Assembly (NCBI RefSeq): GCF_004362515.1
Contig: NZ_SNXU01000001.1
Span: 3,968,001-4,032,000, forward strand
Origin: Actinokineospora alba
GTDB lineage: Bacteria > Actinomycetota > Actinomycetes > Mycobacteriales > Pseudonocardiaceae
Length of the DNA stretch: 64,000 nucleotides
Direction of reading: 5' to 3'
Made by a program: the position numbers and the translations under genes. Position 1 is the first letter of the stretch. Every line of letters starts with the position of its first letter. Of this stretch, positions 49,467-57,218 are shown piece by piece. The notes under the pieces were generated by a model, which was not told the DNA's origin, did no database searches, and saw nothing but the letters and a program-made list of their open reading frames with translations.

Positions 49467-49858
49467 GGGGTCCGCTGCCCCTGCTGCTGGCAGAGCTTGG
49501 CAGCGGCCTCGGGCAAGCCCCCGTCCCTGACGAACACAGCCGCGCCCAAATGGCGAACCTGACGCACCTGTTCAAGGACCACGTTCGCGCTGGGCGACAA
49601 GTGGCCGCTATCCAGCACCGCCATGCCCGCCGCGTTGGGCAGGCTCAAGGCATCGAGCAAGCCGCGGAACCCGATCCGGTCGGCGCTGTCGAGGGGCGCA
49701 CCAATGTCGGTGAAGATCGCGCCCAGTACCCAACCTCGGCGAGCACTCCACTGGCGCAAGGCTTCCTGACAGTCAGCGACGCGCTCCGGCTGGTCGCGGG
49801 CAGACCAGACGTAGCCGTAGATCAGCGGGGCGGGCCGAGCTTGCGGGGTGGCGTCCAC
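49463..49858 (-). CDS. Resolvase-domain-like protein, probably without recombinase activity
   Basis: A 131-residue protein with the outline of the serine-recombinase N-terminal domain: LIYGYVWSARDQPERVADCQ, WVLGAIFTDIGAPLDSADRIGFRGLLDALSL, GMAVLDSGHLSPSANVVLEQVRQVRHLGAAVFV. In active enzymes the first strand reads YxRVSTxxQ with a catalytic Ser followed by Arg residues in the LSRLSR region. Here the strand is shifted to YVWSARDQ and LSRLSR is replaced by SGHLSP, so catalysis is doubtful. There is no DNA-binding or C-terminal domain. It may act as a binding module. It follows the 90-residue gene by 3 nt. Confidence 0.7.
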   Translation of the reverse strand: MDATPQARPAPLIYGYVWSARDQPERVADCQEALRQWSARRGWVLGAIFTDIGAPLDSADRIGFRGLLDALSLPNAAGMAVLDSGHLSPSANVVLEQVRQVRHLGAAVFVRDGGLPEAAAKLCQQQGQRTP

Positions 49859-49861
49859 GGC

Positions 49862-50134
49862 TTACGCCACCCCCGATCGGCGCTGCGCGACGCGGTCCCG
49901 GCTAACCCGGACCAAATCGGCATGTTGGGCCTCAACGACCGTTGCTAGCTCGTCGAGCCGGGTGCTCAAGGCCCGAGCCTGAGCCGGAGTCAACAGGGCC
50001 GTCTCGGCCGGTGGTGCCACCAATACCACCCGCCCACTGGTCGGCGCGGTCCACAACCCCACCGAGCGCAGGCGGTCAAAGCCATCGGTACAAGGAAGTT
50101 TGGTCTTGTGCTGGTCGAGGTTCGCCATCGTCAT
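49862..50134 (-). CDS. First gene of the island operon, hypothetical
   Basis: A 90-residue protein: TMANLDQHKTKLPCTDGFDR, VGLWTAPTSGRVVLVAPPAETALLTPAQARALSTRLDELATVVEAQ, then a basic tail. The middle looks like two strands and a helix. No family is recognised; the last helix could be a dimerisation coil. The start is ATG 50134 or ATG 50128. A 204-bp gap upstream holds a 14-bp palindrome and the presumed promoter for the seven-gene minus-strand set that ends with the deaminase and immunity genes. Confidence 0.6.
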   Translation of the reverse strand: MTMANLDQHKTKLPCTDGFDRLRSVGLWTAPTSGRVVLVAPPAETALLTPAQARALSTRLDELATVVEAQHADLVRVSRDRVAQRRSGVA

Positions 50135-50289
50135 GACCGAAATTTCCGTCTCCGTTGAGAGTGCCGAGTTGGAAGGCACCCGGAGCCGGGGATCACGGGT
50201 CGCGCCCCAAGGGGGAGGCGTCGGGGGATCTCGGAGCGTTCGCCGTGATCGTCCCGGCACCGGGTGCCAGGCGAACGACGTTATGGCGA

Positions 50290-50303
50290 TTACTCGTGAG
50301 TAA
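50290..50303. promoter_or_regulatory. Palindrome upstream of the island operon
   Basis: TTACTC-GT-GAGTAA is a perfect inverted repeat about 155 bp before the first gene of the minus-strand operon and 35 bp after the XRE regulator stop. It is a candidate operator for that regulator. Confidence 0.45.
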
Positions 50304-50338
50304 CCGGAACCGAGAGTTCGGTCGGATTCGCCGGTGAT

Positions 50339-51538
50339 CTAGACCGGCAGGCCGATGCGCAGTGCCAAACCGGCGGCCTCGCCCGCCACCGTCCGACCGC
50401 CGCGTTGGACGACGGTTCGCAAGATGGCGTGAGCAGCGGGGCGATGCCGTAGATCTTCCGGCGCCTCCCGTTCGGCGTCACCCAGCAGCCTAAGGGCACT
50501 GTTGTAATCCCGCCGCAGTTGGTAGCCCTTGGCCTGATCGAGCAAAAAGGCTACGCGGCGCTCGATGGACGGCGACCGGTCGTGCGCGACCTGACGTGCC
50601 ATGCGCAGTCCCTCGACGGCTTCGCCGGACTCGACCTCGACGCTGACGGCGAACATCGCCACGTTGGTGGGGCCAAAGGCCGTCCAGTAGATGTTGTGTT
50701 CGCCGGTCTGGTCGGCCAGCGGGGCGGCTTGGTCCAGCCGGGCGCGCGCCGTCCAGGCGTCACCACGGCGGACAGCGGCAACCGCGCCGATTAGCAGCAG
50801 CGAGCCATATAGGGCGACGGCATCGGCGTTGCCTTGGCGCACAACGGATTCGAGGCTTCCGGCTGCTCGCAGGGCGACGTCTTCCGCGCCCTCGGCTTGG
50901 CCATCGGCCAACAGGACTTGCGTCAGGTTCCAGTGCGCGGAGGCCAGCCGTAGCGGATCGTCGGCGGCCTCGGCGGCGCGGACAGCTCGGTCGGCCGCCA
51001 GCAGTGATACGTCAGAGCGTCCGACACGCTTGGCCACCGTGCGCACCAGCCCGTACAGATCGGCCGCGCAGCGCTGGGACGCCCGCGCCGTGTCCGAGCC
51101 GGACTGACGCAACCCCTGCTCGGTATCGGCAATTAAGCGCGGCAGCACGGCGGCAACTTGGGTGTACCGCCGAGGCGAGGTCTGCCACGTGGTCCAGGCG
51201 GCGGCGATGTCACGGCTCAGCTGTGGCAGGGCGGGCGGCGCGTGCTCGTCAATGGGCGGACTGGTGAGAGCGCGGTAGAGCGCGTCACCGGCTGCCGACT
51301 TGGCGCGGGCCGGTGCGCGGGCCGGTTGGCCTTCCACCAGTTCGCCCACCGATACGCCGAGCGCGGTGGCCAACTGGGTCAGTACGGCCACCGTCGGCAG
51401 CTTCTGGCCGCGCTCGATTTGGTACAGGTACTCCGGGGTGATCCCCGCCAGGCCAGCCACGACGGTCTTGGTTCGACGCGAGGCGATGCGCTGGAGCCGC
51501 GCCCGTTCCCCGATTGCCCGCGCCAACGGATCGTTCAT
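50339..51538 (-). CDS. XRE-family regulator with a TPR-like sensor region
   Basis: A 399-residue regulator. Residues ~5-70 form a Cro/CI-type HTH: AIGERARLQRIASRRTKTVV, AGITPEYLYQIERGQKLPTV, AVLTQLATALGVSVGELVEG. The remaining ~320 residues are helical repeats (ASAHWNLTQVLLADGQAEGAEDVALRAAG, GDAWTARARLDQAAPLADQTGEHNIYW), a plan seen in many actinomycete XRE regulators that bind peptides or small molecules. The ATG at 51538 was chosen because the HTH begins there. It is divergent from the HAD gene and probably controls that gene or the island operon. Confidence 0.85.
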   Translation of the reverse strand: MNDPLARAIGERARLQRIASRRTKTVVAGLAGITPEYLYQIERGQKLPTVAVLTQLATALGVSVGELVEGQPARAPARAKSAAGDALYRALTSPPIDEHAPPALPQLSRDIAAAWTTWQTSPRRYTQVAAVLPRLIADTEQGLRQSGSDTARASQRCAADLYGLVRTVAKRVGRSDVSLLAADRAVRAAEAADDPLRLASAHWNLTQVLLADGQAEGAEDVALRAAGSLESVVRQGNADAVALYGSLLLIGAVAAVRRGDAWTARARLDQAAPLADQTGEHNIYWTAFGPTNVAMFAVSVEVESGEAVEGLRMARQVAHDRSPSIERRVAFLLDQAKGYQLRRDYNSALRLLGDAEREAPEDLRHRPAAHAILRTVVQRGGRTVAGEAAGLALRIGLPV

Positions 51539-51621
51539 TGACAAGATCACGCTCCCCGGTTGTGACCAGGGACGATGGTACGCGCCGGTCAAGATGGTCA
51601 TCTGGGTGGCAAACTCCCCGT

Positions 51622-52356
51622 ATGGATAGCCTGCCCTCCGCGTCTGAATCGCCGCGCCTGTTGGTGCTCTGGGACATCGACCACACCCTGATCGAGACGC
51701 GGGGCGTTGGTTTGGCCATCTATCAACGCGTGGTGCCGACCGTCACCGGCCGTCCGTTCGAGCGCCTGGCCAACATCTCCGGCCGGACCGAGCTCGACAT
51801 CATGGCGGAAACCTTGCGGCTCAACGGGGTTGAGCCTACCGACGGCGCGGTGGTCCAGCTGGCGGCGGCGCTAGTCCAGGGCTACGACGATGCCCGCGAC
51901 GAGCTGGGCACCACCGGCCGCGTGCTGCCGGGGGCGCAGGAAGTGTTGGCCAAGCTGGCGGCCGACCCGTCCGTCCACCAAGGCGTCCTGACGGGCAACC
52001 TGCGGGAAGTCGCGCGCATCAAGGTGGAGGTGTTCGGCCTGGCGCAGTACCTCGATCTGGAGGCGAGCGCCTACGGCGACGACCACGCGGTCCGGGCCGA
52101 GCTGGTGAAGATCGCCCAATTGCGGGCGGCCGAGCGCACCGGGCGAAGCTTTGAGGGTGAACGAACCGTGTTGATCGGGGACACGCCGAAGGACGTGGCT
52201 GCTGGGCTCGCTGCGGGTGTGCGGGTAGTTGGCGTGGCGACGGGCAAGAGCACAGTTGACGAATTGCAAAATGCAGGGGCTCATGACATCGTTGCTCATC
52301 TGGATACTCGAATTATTCCGAGCATCATGATGGACCCGCGCGCCGGGCGTTCTTAG
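51622..52356 (+). CDS. HAD-superfamily phosphatase
   Basis: A 244-residue haloacid-dehalogenase-like hydrolase: motif I LLVLWDIDHTLIET (nucleophile Asp and Asp+2), a helical cap, motif II in HQGVLTGNLREVARIKVE, and motif IV IGDTPKDVAAGLAAGVRVVGVATG. It is close to phosphoglycolate-phosphatase-type enzymes. The ATG at 51622 has weak ribosome-binding sequence. The last ~30 codons (from about 52255) use A/T-ending codons far more than the rest, as does the next gene, suggesting that a recombination joint lies inside the gene. Divergent from the XRE regulator. Confidence 0.85.
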   Translation: MDSLPSASESPRLLVLWDIDHTLIETRGVGLAIYQRVVPTVTGRPFERLANISGRTELDIMAETLRLNGVEPTDGAVVQLAAALVQGYDDARDELGTTGRVLPGAQEVLAKLAADPSVHQGVLTGNLREVARIKVEVFGLAQYLDLEASAYGDDHAVRAELVKIAQLRAAERTGRSFEGERTVLIGDTPKDVAAGLAAGVRVVGVATGKSTVDELQNAGAHDIVAHLDTRIIPSIMMDPRAGRS

Positions 52357-52359
52357 CAA

Positions 52360-54954
52360 CTAGCTTATATATGCCGTTCGGGCAGCTTGAGCCTTTGACC
52401 AGTCATCTTTGAGTTCGGCAAGTGTCGGCTTGGTGTTGAGGGTCTCAAGTCCTTGCGAGTGGCCTGTCATGTTACGGCAAGCCTTATCAAATAGCGGTGT
52501 GATTACCGAGGCGGTCGAAGCAAATAGGTCTACTCGTACCGCGTCCAGTCTCGTCATCATGATGTTCGCGCGGTATCTTTGTGTCACATTCTTGAGTAGT
52601 TCTTGCTCCACAAACGCTTCGCACCACGAGCGAATAAGATCGTATGACTGCGCAATCAGTGCGTCCTGCACGGCAGGCTCGGCGGTGGCACAAAGCGCGA
52701 TGTGCTTGTTGATTCGTTTGGCTATGTCGCTAGGCTGGTCGAAGCGTGGCTCGACGTCAGGTGCGAGTATCCCCTTCTCTGGTTCGCCGTCTCGAACCTC
52801 ATAGTATTTGCAGCGACGACCCTTGCTTTGCCGTAAGGCAATGAGTGTCGATGCGAACATGATGTTGTGGGTAAACAGCACCACTTGGTGCGTCTCAGAA
52901 AGTTCATGGATTCGGCGCGAGACCTCTTCCAGGCGACGGTAATCGAGGCTAGTGATCGGATCATCAAAGACTACCGGAGCTTTGACGCCTCGCATTCGGC
53001 TTTCTGCTAGGAAGTCCGCCAAGGCAAGCACTTTCTGTTCGCCCTCAGACAAGATTTGTGAGGGTTTGTGGCTTGCAACGAATTTGCGTCGTTCTGCGCG
53101 ACCGCTTCTGGCCTGGAATTGGAGAGCCACTAGCGGTGCCCGTAGAACCTCGCACTCCTCCCGGAAGAGTTGCTCAAAGTTCTTGTTGACCAAATCTTCG
53201 CTGGCCAGCTTCGATTGGTCGGTTAGTGAGCGCGCAATCTTGTTGGAGATGCTTTTGGAAAGATTGTCAAGTTGCTCTCCGCGTTTGGCATTCTGAACAT
53301 AAACTCGCGCCGTTTCCAGGTTGGACCGAAGTTCGATCCGTGCAGACAGTTCTCTGAGGTTTCGCTCCTTAGCAGCCAAAGTTTCGGCACGATCATGCTT
53401 CTGCTGGGCAAGCTGCCTGACTTGTTCCTTCGTCACTGAGATCAGAGGGCCCAAGATCGAAGTCAGCGAGTGTGACCGCTTAGTCATCTCTGGTGCTACA
53501 GACTTTCTCCTTGCATTCACCTCGACTAGTTCTGCCGAAAGTTCATCCAAGAGGATCTCGGAGACGCCGATCCAACTTGACGGATCTTTCTCACCCGTTT
53601 GTGTCTCGATAAATTCACGACATTGAACGACCACGCCGGGATCAACAAAGATGGCCATCTCATCAACCTGGCGACGGCTGTCAGTAACTCGGCGCGTATA
53701 ACTCTCGTCGAGAAATGTGCGATACCGTCGAACCAAGTCCAGTGCTGACTCGGCCAATGGTTGACGGCAATAGAGGCATTGATTCCCGCTTTGCGGATAG
53801 TCGTGCAGTCCGAGGTGGGTCTGGTATTCATCGCCTGCGGTGATGAACTTCTGCCAGTCATCGTCGGGAGGTCCGGGCAACTCATCGGCGTCAAATAGTT
53901 CGCCACGTGCCTTTCGGCGCGCAGTCTGCGCGACCGAGAGGTTATCGAGAGCGAGATTGTACGCTTTCGGACTGAAACGGCTCACCACTTGGGCTAGTTC
54001 TTCAAGTCGTGTCATACCTCGAACTTGCGATTCGGCGTGAGTCAGTAATGCCTCGGCCGTGTTGGCGCGCAGGGCAGCAACTTCTTGTTCGAGTCTGTCT
54101 TTTTGTTCGGTCGCGTCATCAGGCACCTCGGCAAGTGCGGCTAGCTCGGCCAATTCGGTGGCCGCCCCCAAACTTTCAATTACGGGGTAGACGGTTGTGC
54201 CTCTTACGAATCGGGACAACAACACGTTTGACTTAGGCCGGAGAGCGCGCGCTTCCTCGGTAATTTTCTCTTGAAGCTTCTGTATACCAACCGATACTTG
54301 ACCAAATAGAGCCAGTTCGGCTGGCGTATAGACATAACCAAGATCGGTATCTACATGAAGTGTGACCGCAGTTGAATCAAACACGCTTATTCGCGTCAGA
54401 GGTGACAGCCCGGCTTCATTGTTCCATCTAACTTCGGTTGGCTCCGTGTCTAGTGTGTATGAAATACTAGCGCTCGGTTCTTCCTGTTCACCCTCAATAT
54501 TTACGTTGGGCAAGATCGGCTCTGCCGTACGTACTGCAGCCGCTCGCTTGATGATGCGGGCATAACCAGTTTTGCCTGATCCGTTCTGGCCATACAGAAT
54601 GGTTAGGCTCGGGTCGAAATCCAGGACCTGGTTGAGGGCGAGAGCGTTGACGCCTTTAATTTCTTGAATTCGGATGAGTTCAAGTGTCTCCTCCGCAGCC
54701 TCTTCGCGGTCGTCGAGTTCAAGGAACGGGATTTCTGGCTGCGGCTCCTTGGAAAGACCTTTTTCTGCAAGGAAGACGGAATAGAGTTGTTCTATAAAAC
54801 TGCCATCGGCTGGCTTGCGTGTCAGTAGCGTTTCAGCGACTAAATGCCGTACCCACGCATCTTGCTCATTTGCCCACGTGACAAGCAACCGCTTCGGACT
54901 TGCATCTCCGATGTTGACCGGCTGGGGTTTGGCCACGTTGGGCACTCCGTTCAT
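52360..54954 (-). CDS. Zinc-hook AAA ATPase resembling RloC/PrrC-type defence nucleases
   Basis: An SMC/Rad50-like ABC ATPase of about 864 residues, AAA_13 (PrrC-like) style. Numbering from the longest frame (TTG 55023): Walker A GQNGSGKT 145-152, coiled coils around a zinc hook CLYC (Cys416, Cys419), ABC signature LSEGEQ 659-664, Walker B VVFDDPITSLD near 684, H-loop His719. A ~165-residue C-terminal domain follows with Arg798-x3-Glu802 and His854, which could correspond to the Arg-Glu-His triad of PrrC/RloC anticodon nucleases, though spacing to the His is longer. The start (ATG 54954, ATG 54975 or TTG 55023) is uncertain. The gene is clearly AT-richer than the rest of the window. Likely phage defence by DNA-damage sensing (inference). 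Confidence 0.8.
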   Translation of the reverse strand: MNGVPNVAKPQPVNIGDASPKRLLVTWANEQDAWVRHLVAETLLTRKPADGSFIEQLYSVFLAEKGLSKEPQPEIPFLELDDREEAAEETLELIRIQEIKGVNALALNQVLDFDPSLTILYGQNGSGKTGYARIIKRAAAVRTAEPILPNVNIEGEQEEPSASISYTLDTEPTEVRWNNEAGLSPLTRISVFDSTAVTLHVDTDLGYVYTPAELALFGQVSVGIQKLQEKITEEARALRPKSNVLLSRFVRGTTVYPVIESLGAATELAELAALAEVPDDATEQKDRLEQEVAALRANTAEALLTHAESQVRGMTRLEELAQVVSRFSPKAYNLALDNLSVAQTARRKARGELFDADELPGPPDDDWQKFITAGDEYQTHLGLHDYPQSGNQCLYCRQPLAESALDLVRRYRTFLDESYTRRVTDSRRQVDEMAIFVDPGVVVQCREFIETQTGEKDPSSWIGVSEILLDELSAELVEVNARRKSVAPEMTKRSHSLTSILGPLISVTKEQVRQLAQQKHDRAETLAAKERNLRELSARIELRSNLETARVYVQNAKRGEQLDNLSKSISNKIARSLTDQSKLASEDLVNKNFEQLFREECEVLRAPLVALQFQARSGRAERRKFVASHKPSQILSEGEQKVLALADFLAESRMRGVKAPVVFDDPITSLDYRRLEEVSRRIHELSETHQVVLFTHNIMFASTLIALRQSKGRRCKYYEVRDGEPEKGILAPDVEPRFDQPSDIAKRINKHIALCATAEPAVQDALIAQSYDLIRSWCEAFVEQELLKNVTQRYRANIMMTRLDAVRVDLFASTASVITPLFDKACRNMTGHSQGLETLNTKPTLAELKDDWSKAQAARTAYIS

Positions 54955-55146
54955 GACGTCGGAGCCCCGGCGCATCGCAGACGCGACGAGGGAACTTCTT
55001 TGGGTATCGTCGGCCGCCGCCAAGATGTGTCAGTTCCGGATTGCATACAAGATCATTTTAACCCGAGTCGTGCGATGAACAAGCATTAGCAGTTCGAGTC
55101 TTGACTGGTCAGCCCAGCTGTTCAGGTCTCAGCTCCCGGTCAACAT

Positions 55147-55629
55147 CTAGTGCGGCGTCGGGTGGTGCGCCTCCTGAGGTGTCACCGTCATCAGCGGAGC
55201 CGCGCGGCCGCCCCGCTGCGGCCGCATCTCCACGCCAGCCTCAAGCAGTCGGCTCCGAACCGTGTTGTCGGATATCCCGAACTTTCTGGCGATTCTGCCT
55301 AATGACCACCCCAACTCGTACAGGCTGGCAGCGACCGGGACGTCATCGGGAGGGAGCGCGGGGGGCTTGGTGTCGATGCCCCGGGTTGCCAAGTGCTTGC
55401 CTACTGTGGATCGGTAGACGCCGAACTGTGCGGCTAGCTGCTGGACATTGGCACCGTCGCGGTAGGCATCGACCAGTTCATCTACCTCGGCCGGGCGGAG
55501 CTGCCGAGCGGTGCGGTACTTCATCGGTGATGGTTTATCGCGGGGCAAATCGTCTGGCCAGGACTCTGCAAGATCAAGTAGGCGGCGGGTCGGTCGGGAC
55601 GGGTTTTCAAGGGCCTCCGCAGCGCCCAC
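55147..55629 (-). CDS. Tandem helix-turn-helix protein, recombinase-associated type
   Basis: A 160-residue protein with two Hin-like helix-turn-helix units: RPAEVDELVDAYRDGANVQQLAAQFGVYRSTVGKHL and ALPPDDVPVAASLYELGWSL with GRIARKFGISDNTVRSRLLEAG. The first unit closely resembles C-terminal HTH segments of actinobacterial serine recombinases, so this may be a leftover of an integrase or a stand-alone DNA-binding protein. An internal ATG at 55524 directly before KYRTARQLRPAEV would give 125 residues. It lies at the right border of the accessory island. Confidence 0.65.
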   Translation of the reverse strand: MGAAEALENPSRPTRRLLDLAESWPDDLPRDKPSPMKYRTARQLRPAEVDELVDAYRDGANVQQLAAQFGVYRSTVGKHLATRGIDTKPPALPPDDVPVAASLYELGWSLGRIARKFGISDNTVRSRLLEAGVEMRPQRGGRAAPLMTVTPQEAHHPTPH

Positions 55630-55643
55630 CGAATGACGCTTGA

Positions 55644-56075
55644 TCAGCGGCTCAACGAGGTTCCGCAGTTGTCGCAGAACCGGGCGTTCGCGTCGTTGGC
55701 TGTGCCGCAGTCGCGGCAGTAGGGGCCGCGTCCGCGGAGCCCATCACCGATGGCCGACGCTGTGGTGCGGACCGCCTCCTGTGTCTCGTCCGCGACGTAC
55801 CGCGATGCGGCGCCGAGGAAACCTGCCTGGAGGCACCAGCCGGCGATTCCGACCAGGGGAAGGCCGACGAAGCACATCCAGAAGCGGGTCGGGCCTTCCG
55901 GCAGTTCCTGATCGTTGAACGGGTCGAACGAGGCCACTCGGCCGAAGGATTCGAACAAGTCGATCGCGCCGGAGATCAGGAAGAACAAGCCGACCGCGAG
56001 AAGTGCGAGGCCGACGACTCTCAGGACGATCCTGGTCTCGGCGTGCTTGTCCACCGAGCGCTTGCGTGTGGTCAT
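55644..56075 (-). CDS. Zinc-ribbon membrane protein
   Basis: A 143-residue protein with two hydrophobic segments (VLRVVGLALLAVGLFFLISGAIDLF, FWMCFVGLPLVGIAGWCLQAGFLG) and a C-terminal zinc ribbon YCRDCGTANDANARFCDNCGTSLSR with four Cys. This is a common small actinobacterial architecture of unknown function. The ATG at 56075 follows GGGGGA. Divergent from the DUF3558 lipoprotein gene. Confidence 0.8.
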   Translation of the reverse strand: MTTRKRSVDKHAETRIVLRVVGLALLAVGLFFLISGAIDLFESFGRVASFDPFNDQELPEGPTRFWMCFVGLPLVGIAGWCLQAGFLGAASRYVADETQEAVRTTASAIGDGLRGRGPYCRDCGTANDANARFCDNCGTSLSR

Positions 56076-56166
56076 GTTTCCCCCATTTTCTGCGCGCGAT
56101 GGTAGCCGGCGCGGATGCCGGTAATGTTTGGATTCGCGAAATCGACATGTGTGCTGACTGAGTGGA

Positions 56167-57165
56167 GTGAACTGGGGGTTCGGGCGCATGTGGCGTCGTG
56201 GTGTTGTGCTGCTCTGCGCTCTGCTGACGTTGAGCGGGTGTACGTCAATGGTTTCGGGCTCCGCGGTGCCTAATGAGGCCGCGGGCGCGCTGTCGGCGCG
56301 GCTGGGCGGTGCTGACGGCGGGCTCGGCGAGCTGACCACCGTCGACTTCTGCAGCCTGCTGGACGGGAAGGCGATCAAAGACCTCGCCCGGCACCAGAAC
56401 GTGGAATTCGGGTCGCTCGACTACTGCGTCCTGTTCGCGGAGGCCGACGGTGAGGACATCCAGGTGAGCGTCGAGCTCACCAACCCGCCGCCGAACCTCC
56501 ACAACCTCGACCTCGAACGCCGCGACTGGCTGCCCGACCCGCTGCGCGTCGGGCCGCACGACGACGTCGAAGGTGGGTGTGAGGCCGCGATCTTCTTCAA
56601 GGACGGCAAAGGGGTTCTGTCGTTCGGGGCGCGGACCCTGCCCGACGACGAAGGCGAGCCGGCAGTCGACCAGGACGACCTCTGCGACATCGCCGACGCC
56701 CTCCGCAAGGCCGCCGCGGCTGTGATCGTCGAGGGCCGGGTGAAGCACACGGAGTACGCGGCGAACTCGCTCGGTCGGGTCGACCCGTGCACGCTGCTGA
56801 CCGGGCAGCAGATCAACACGGCGATGCCGACGACGTTCAAGCCACAGGTCGGAAACCCCACCAAACACCGTTGCACGTGGGGTGTGCACGAGGAACTGGA
56901 ACTCGCCGCCGAGATCAGTGACTGGCCACTGGACGAGGAGTTCTACGCCCCGGAGACGATCGCGGGCCGACCGTCCTTTGTGTACACGTCGAAAGAGGGC
57001 GGGTTTGCCTACTGCGAAGTGGTGACGGCGAACATCGAGGACGCGCCGAACACCCGCGAGACCCTGTCGGTCTACGTCTCCGACAAGATCGACAAACCGG
57101 ACCCCTGCATCGCCGCCCGCAAACTCGCCGCGGTCGTCTGGCCACAGTTGCCCGCCGCGCCCTGA
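56167..57165 (+). CDS. DUF3558-family lipoprotein
   Basis: A 332-residue exported lipoprotein. The N-terminus has basic residues, a hydrophobic core (GVVLLCALLTLSGC) and a lipobox LTLSGC. The mature part has two DUF3558-like repeats: VDFCSLLDGKAIKDLARHQN and VDPCTLLTGQQINTAMPTTF, each a C-x-LL start, with paired Cys residues (YCVLF, HRCTWGV). The family is frequent in Pseudonocardiales. The GTG at 56167 or the ATG at 56188 may be the start. A hairpin terminator follows. Confidence 0.85.
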   Translation: MNWGFGRMWRRGVVLLCALLTLSGCTSMVSGSAVPNEAAGALSARLGGADGGLGELTTVDFCSLLDGKAIKDLARHQNVEFGSLDYCVLFAEADGEDIQVSVELTNPPPNLHNLDLERRDWLPDPLRVGPHDDVEGGCEAAIFFKDGKGVLSFGARTLPDDEGEPAVDQDDLCDIADALRKAAAAVIVEGRVKHTEYAANSLGRVDPCTLLTGQQINTAMPTTFKPQVGNPTKHRCTWGVHEELELAAEISDWPLDEEFYAPETIAGRPSFVYTSKEGGFAYCEVVTANIEDAPNTRETLSVYVSDKIDKPDPCIAARKLAAVVWPQLPAAP

Positions 57166-57176
57166 GCCACACTGGT

Positions 57177-57212
57177 GCTGGGCGAGGTCGGCGAGTGCTG
57201 ACCTCGCCCAGC
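57177..57212. terminator. Bidirectional hairpin between convergent genes
   Basis: GCTGGGCGAGGTC (57177-57189) pairs perfectly with GACCTCGCCCAGC (57200-57212) over 13 bp with a 10-nt loop; it lies 12 nt after the lipoprotein stop and just before the DedA stop on the other strand. Confidence 0.8.
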
Positions 57213-57218
57213 AACAAC

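Noticed and set aside
47530..55700. Attachment-site duplication of the tRNA-Val 3' end at the far side of the island
   Set aside because: No second copy of the TTCGAATCCTGCTGCGCCC segment was seen downstream; an exact-match search over a larger region is needed.
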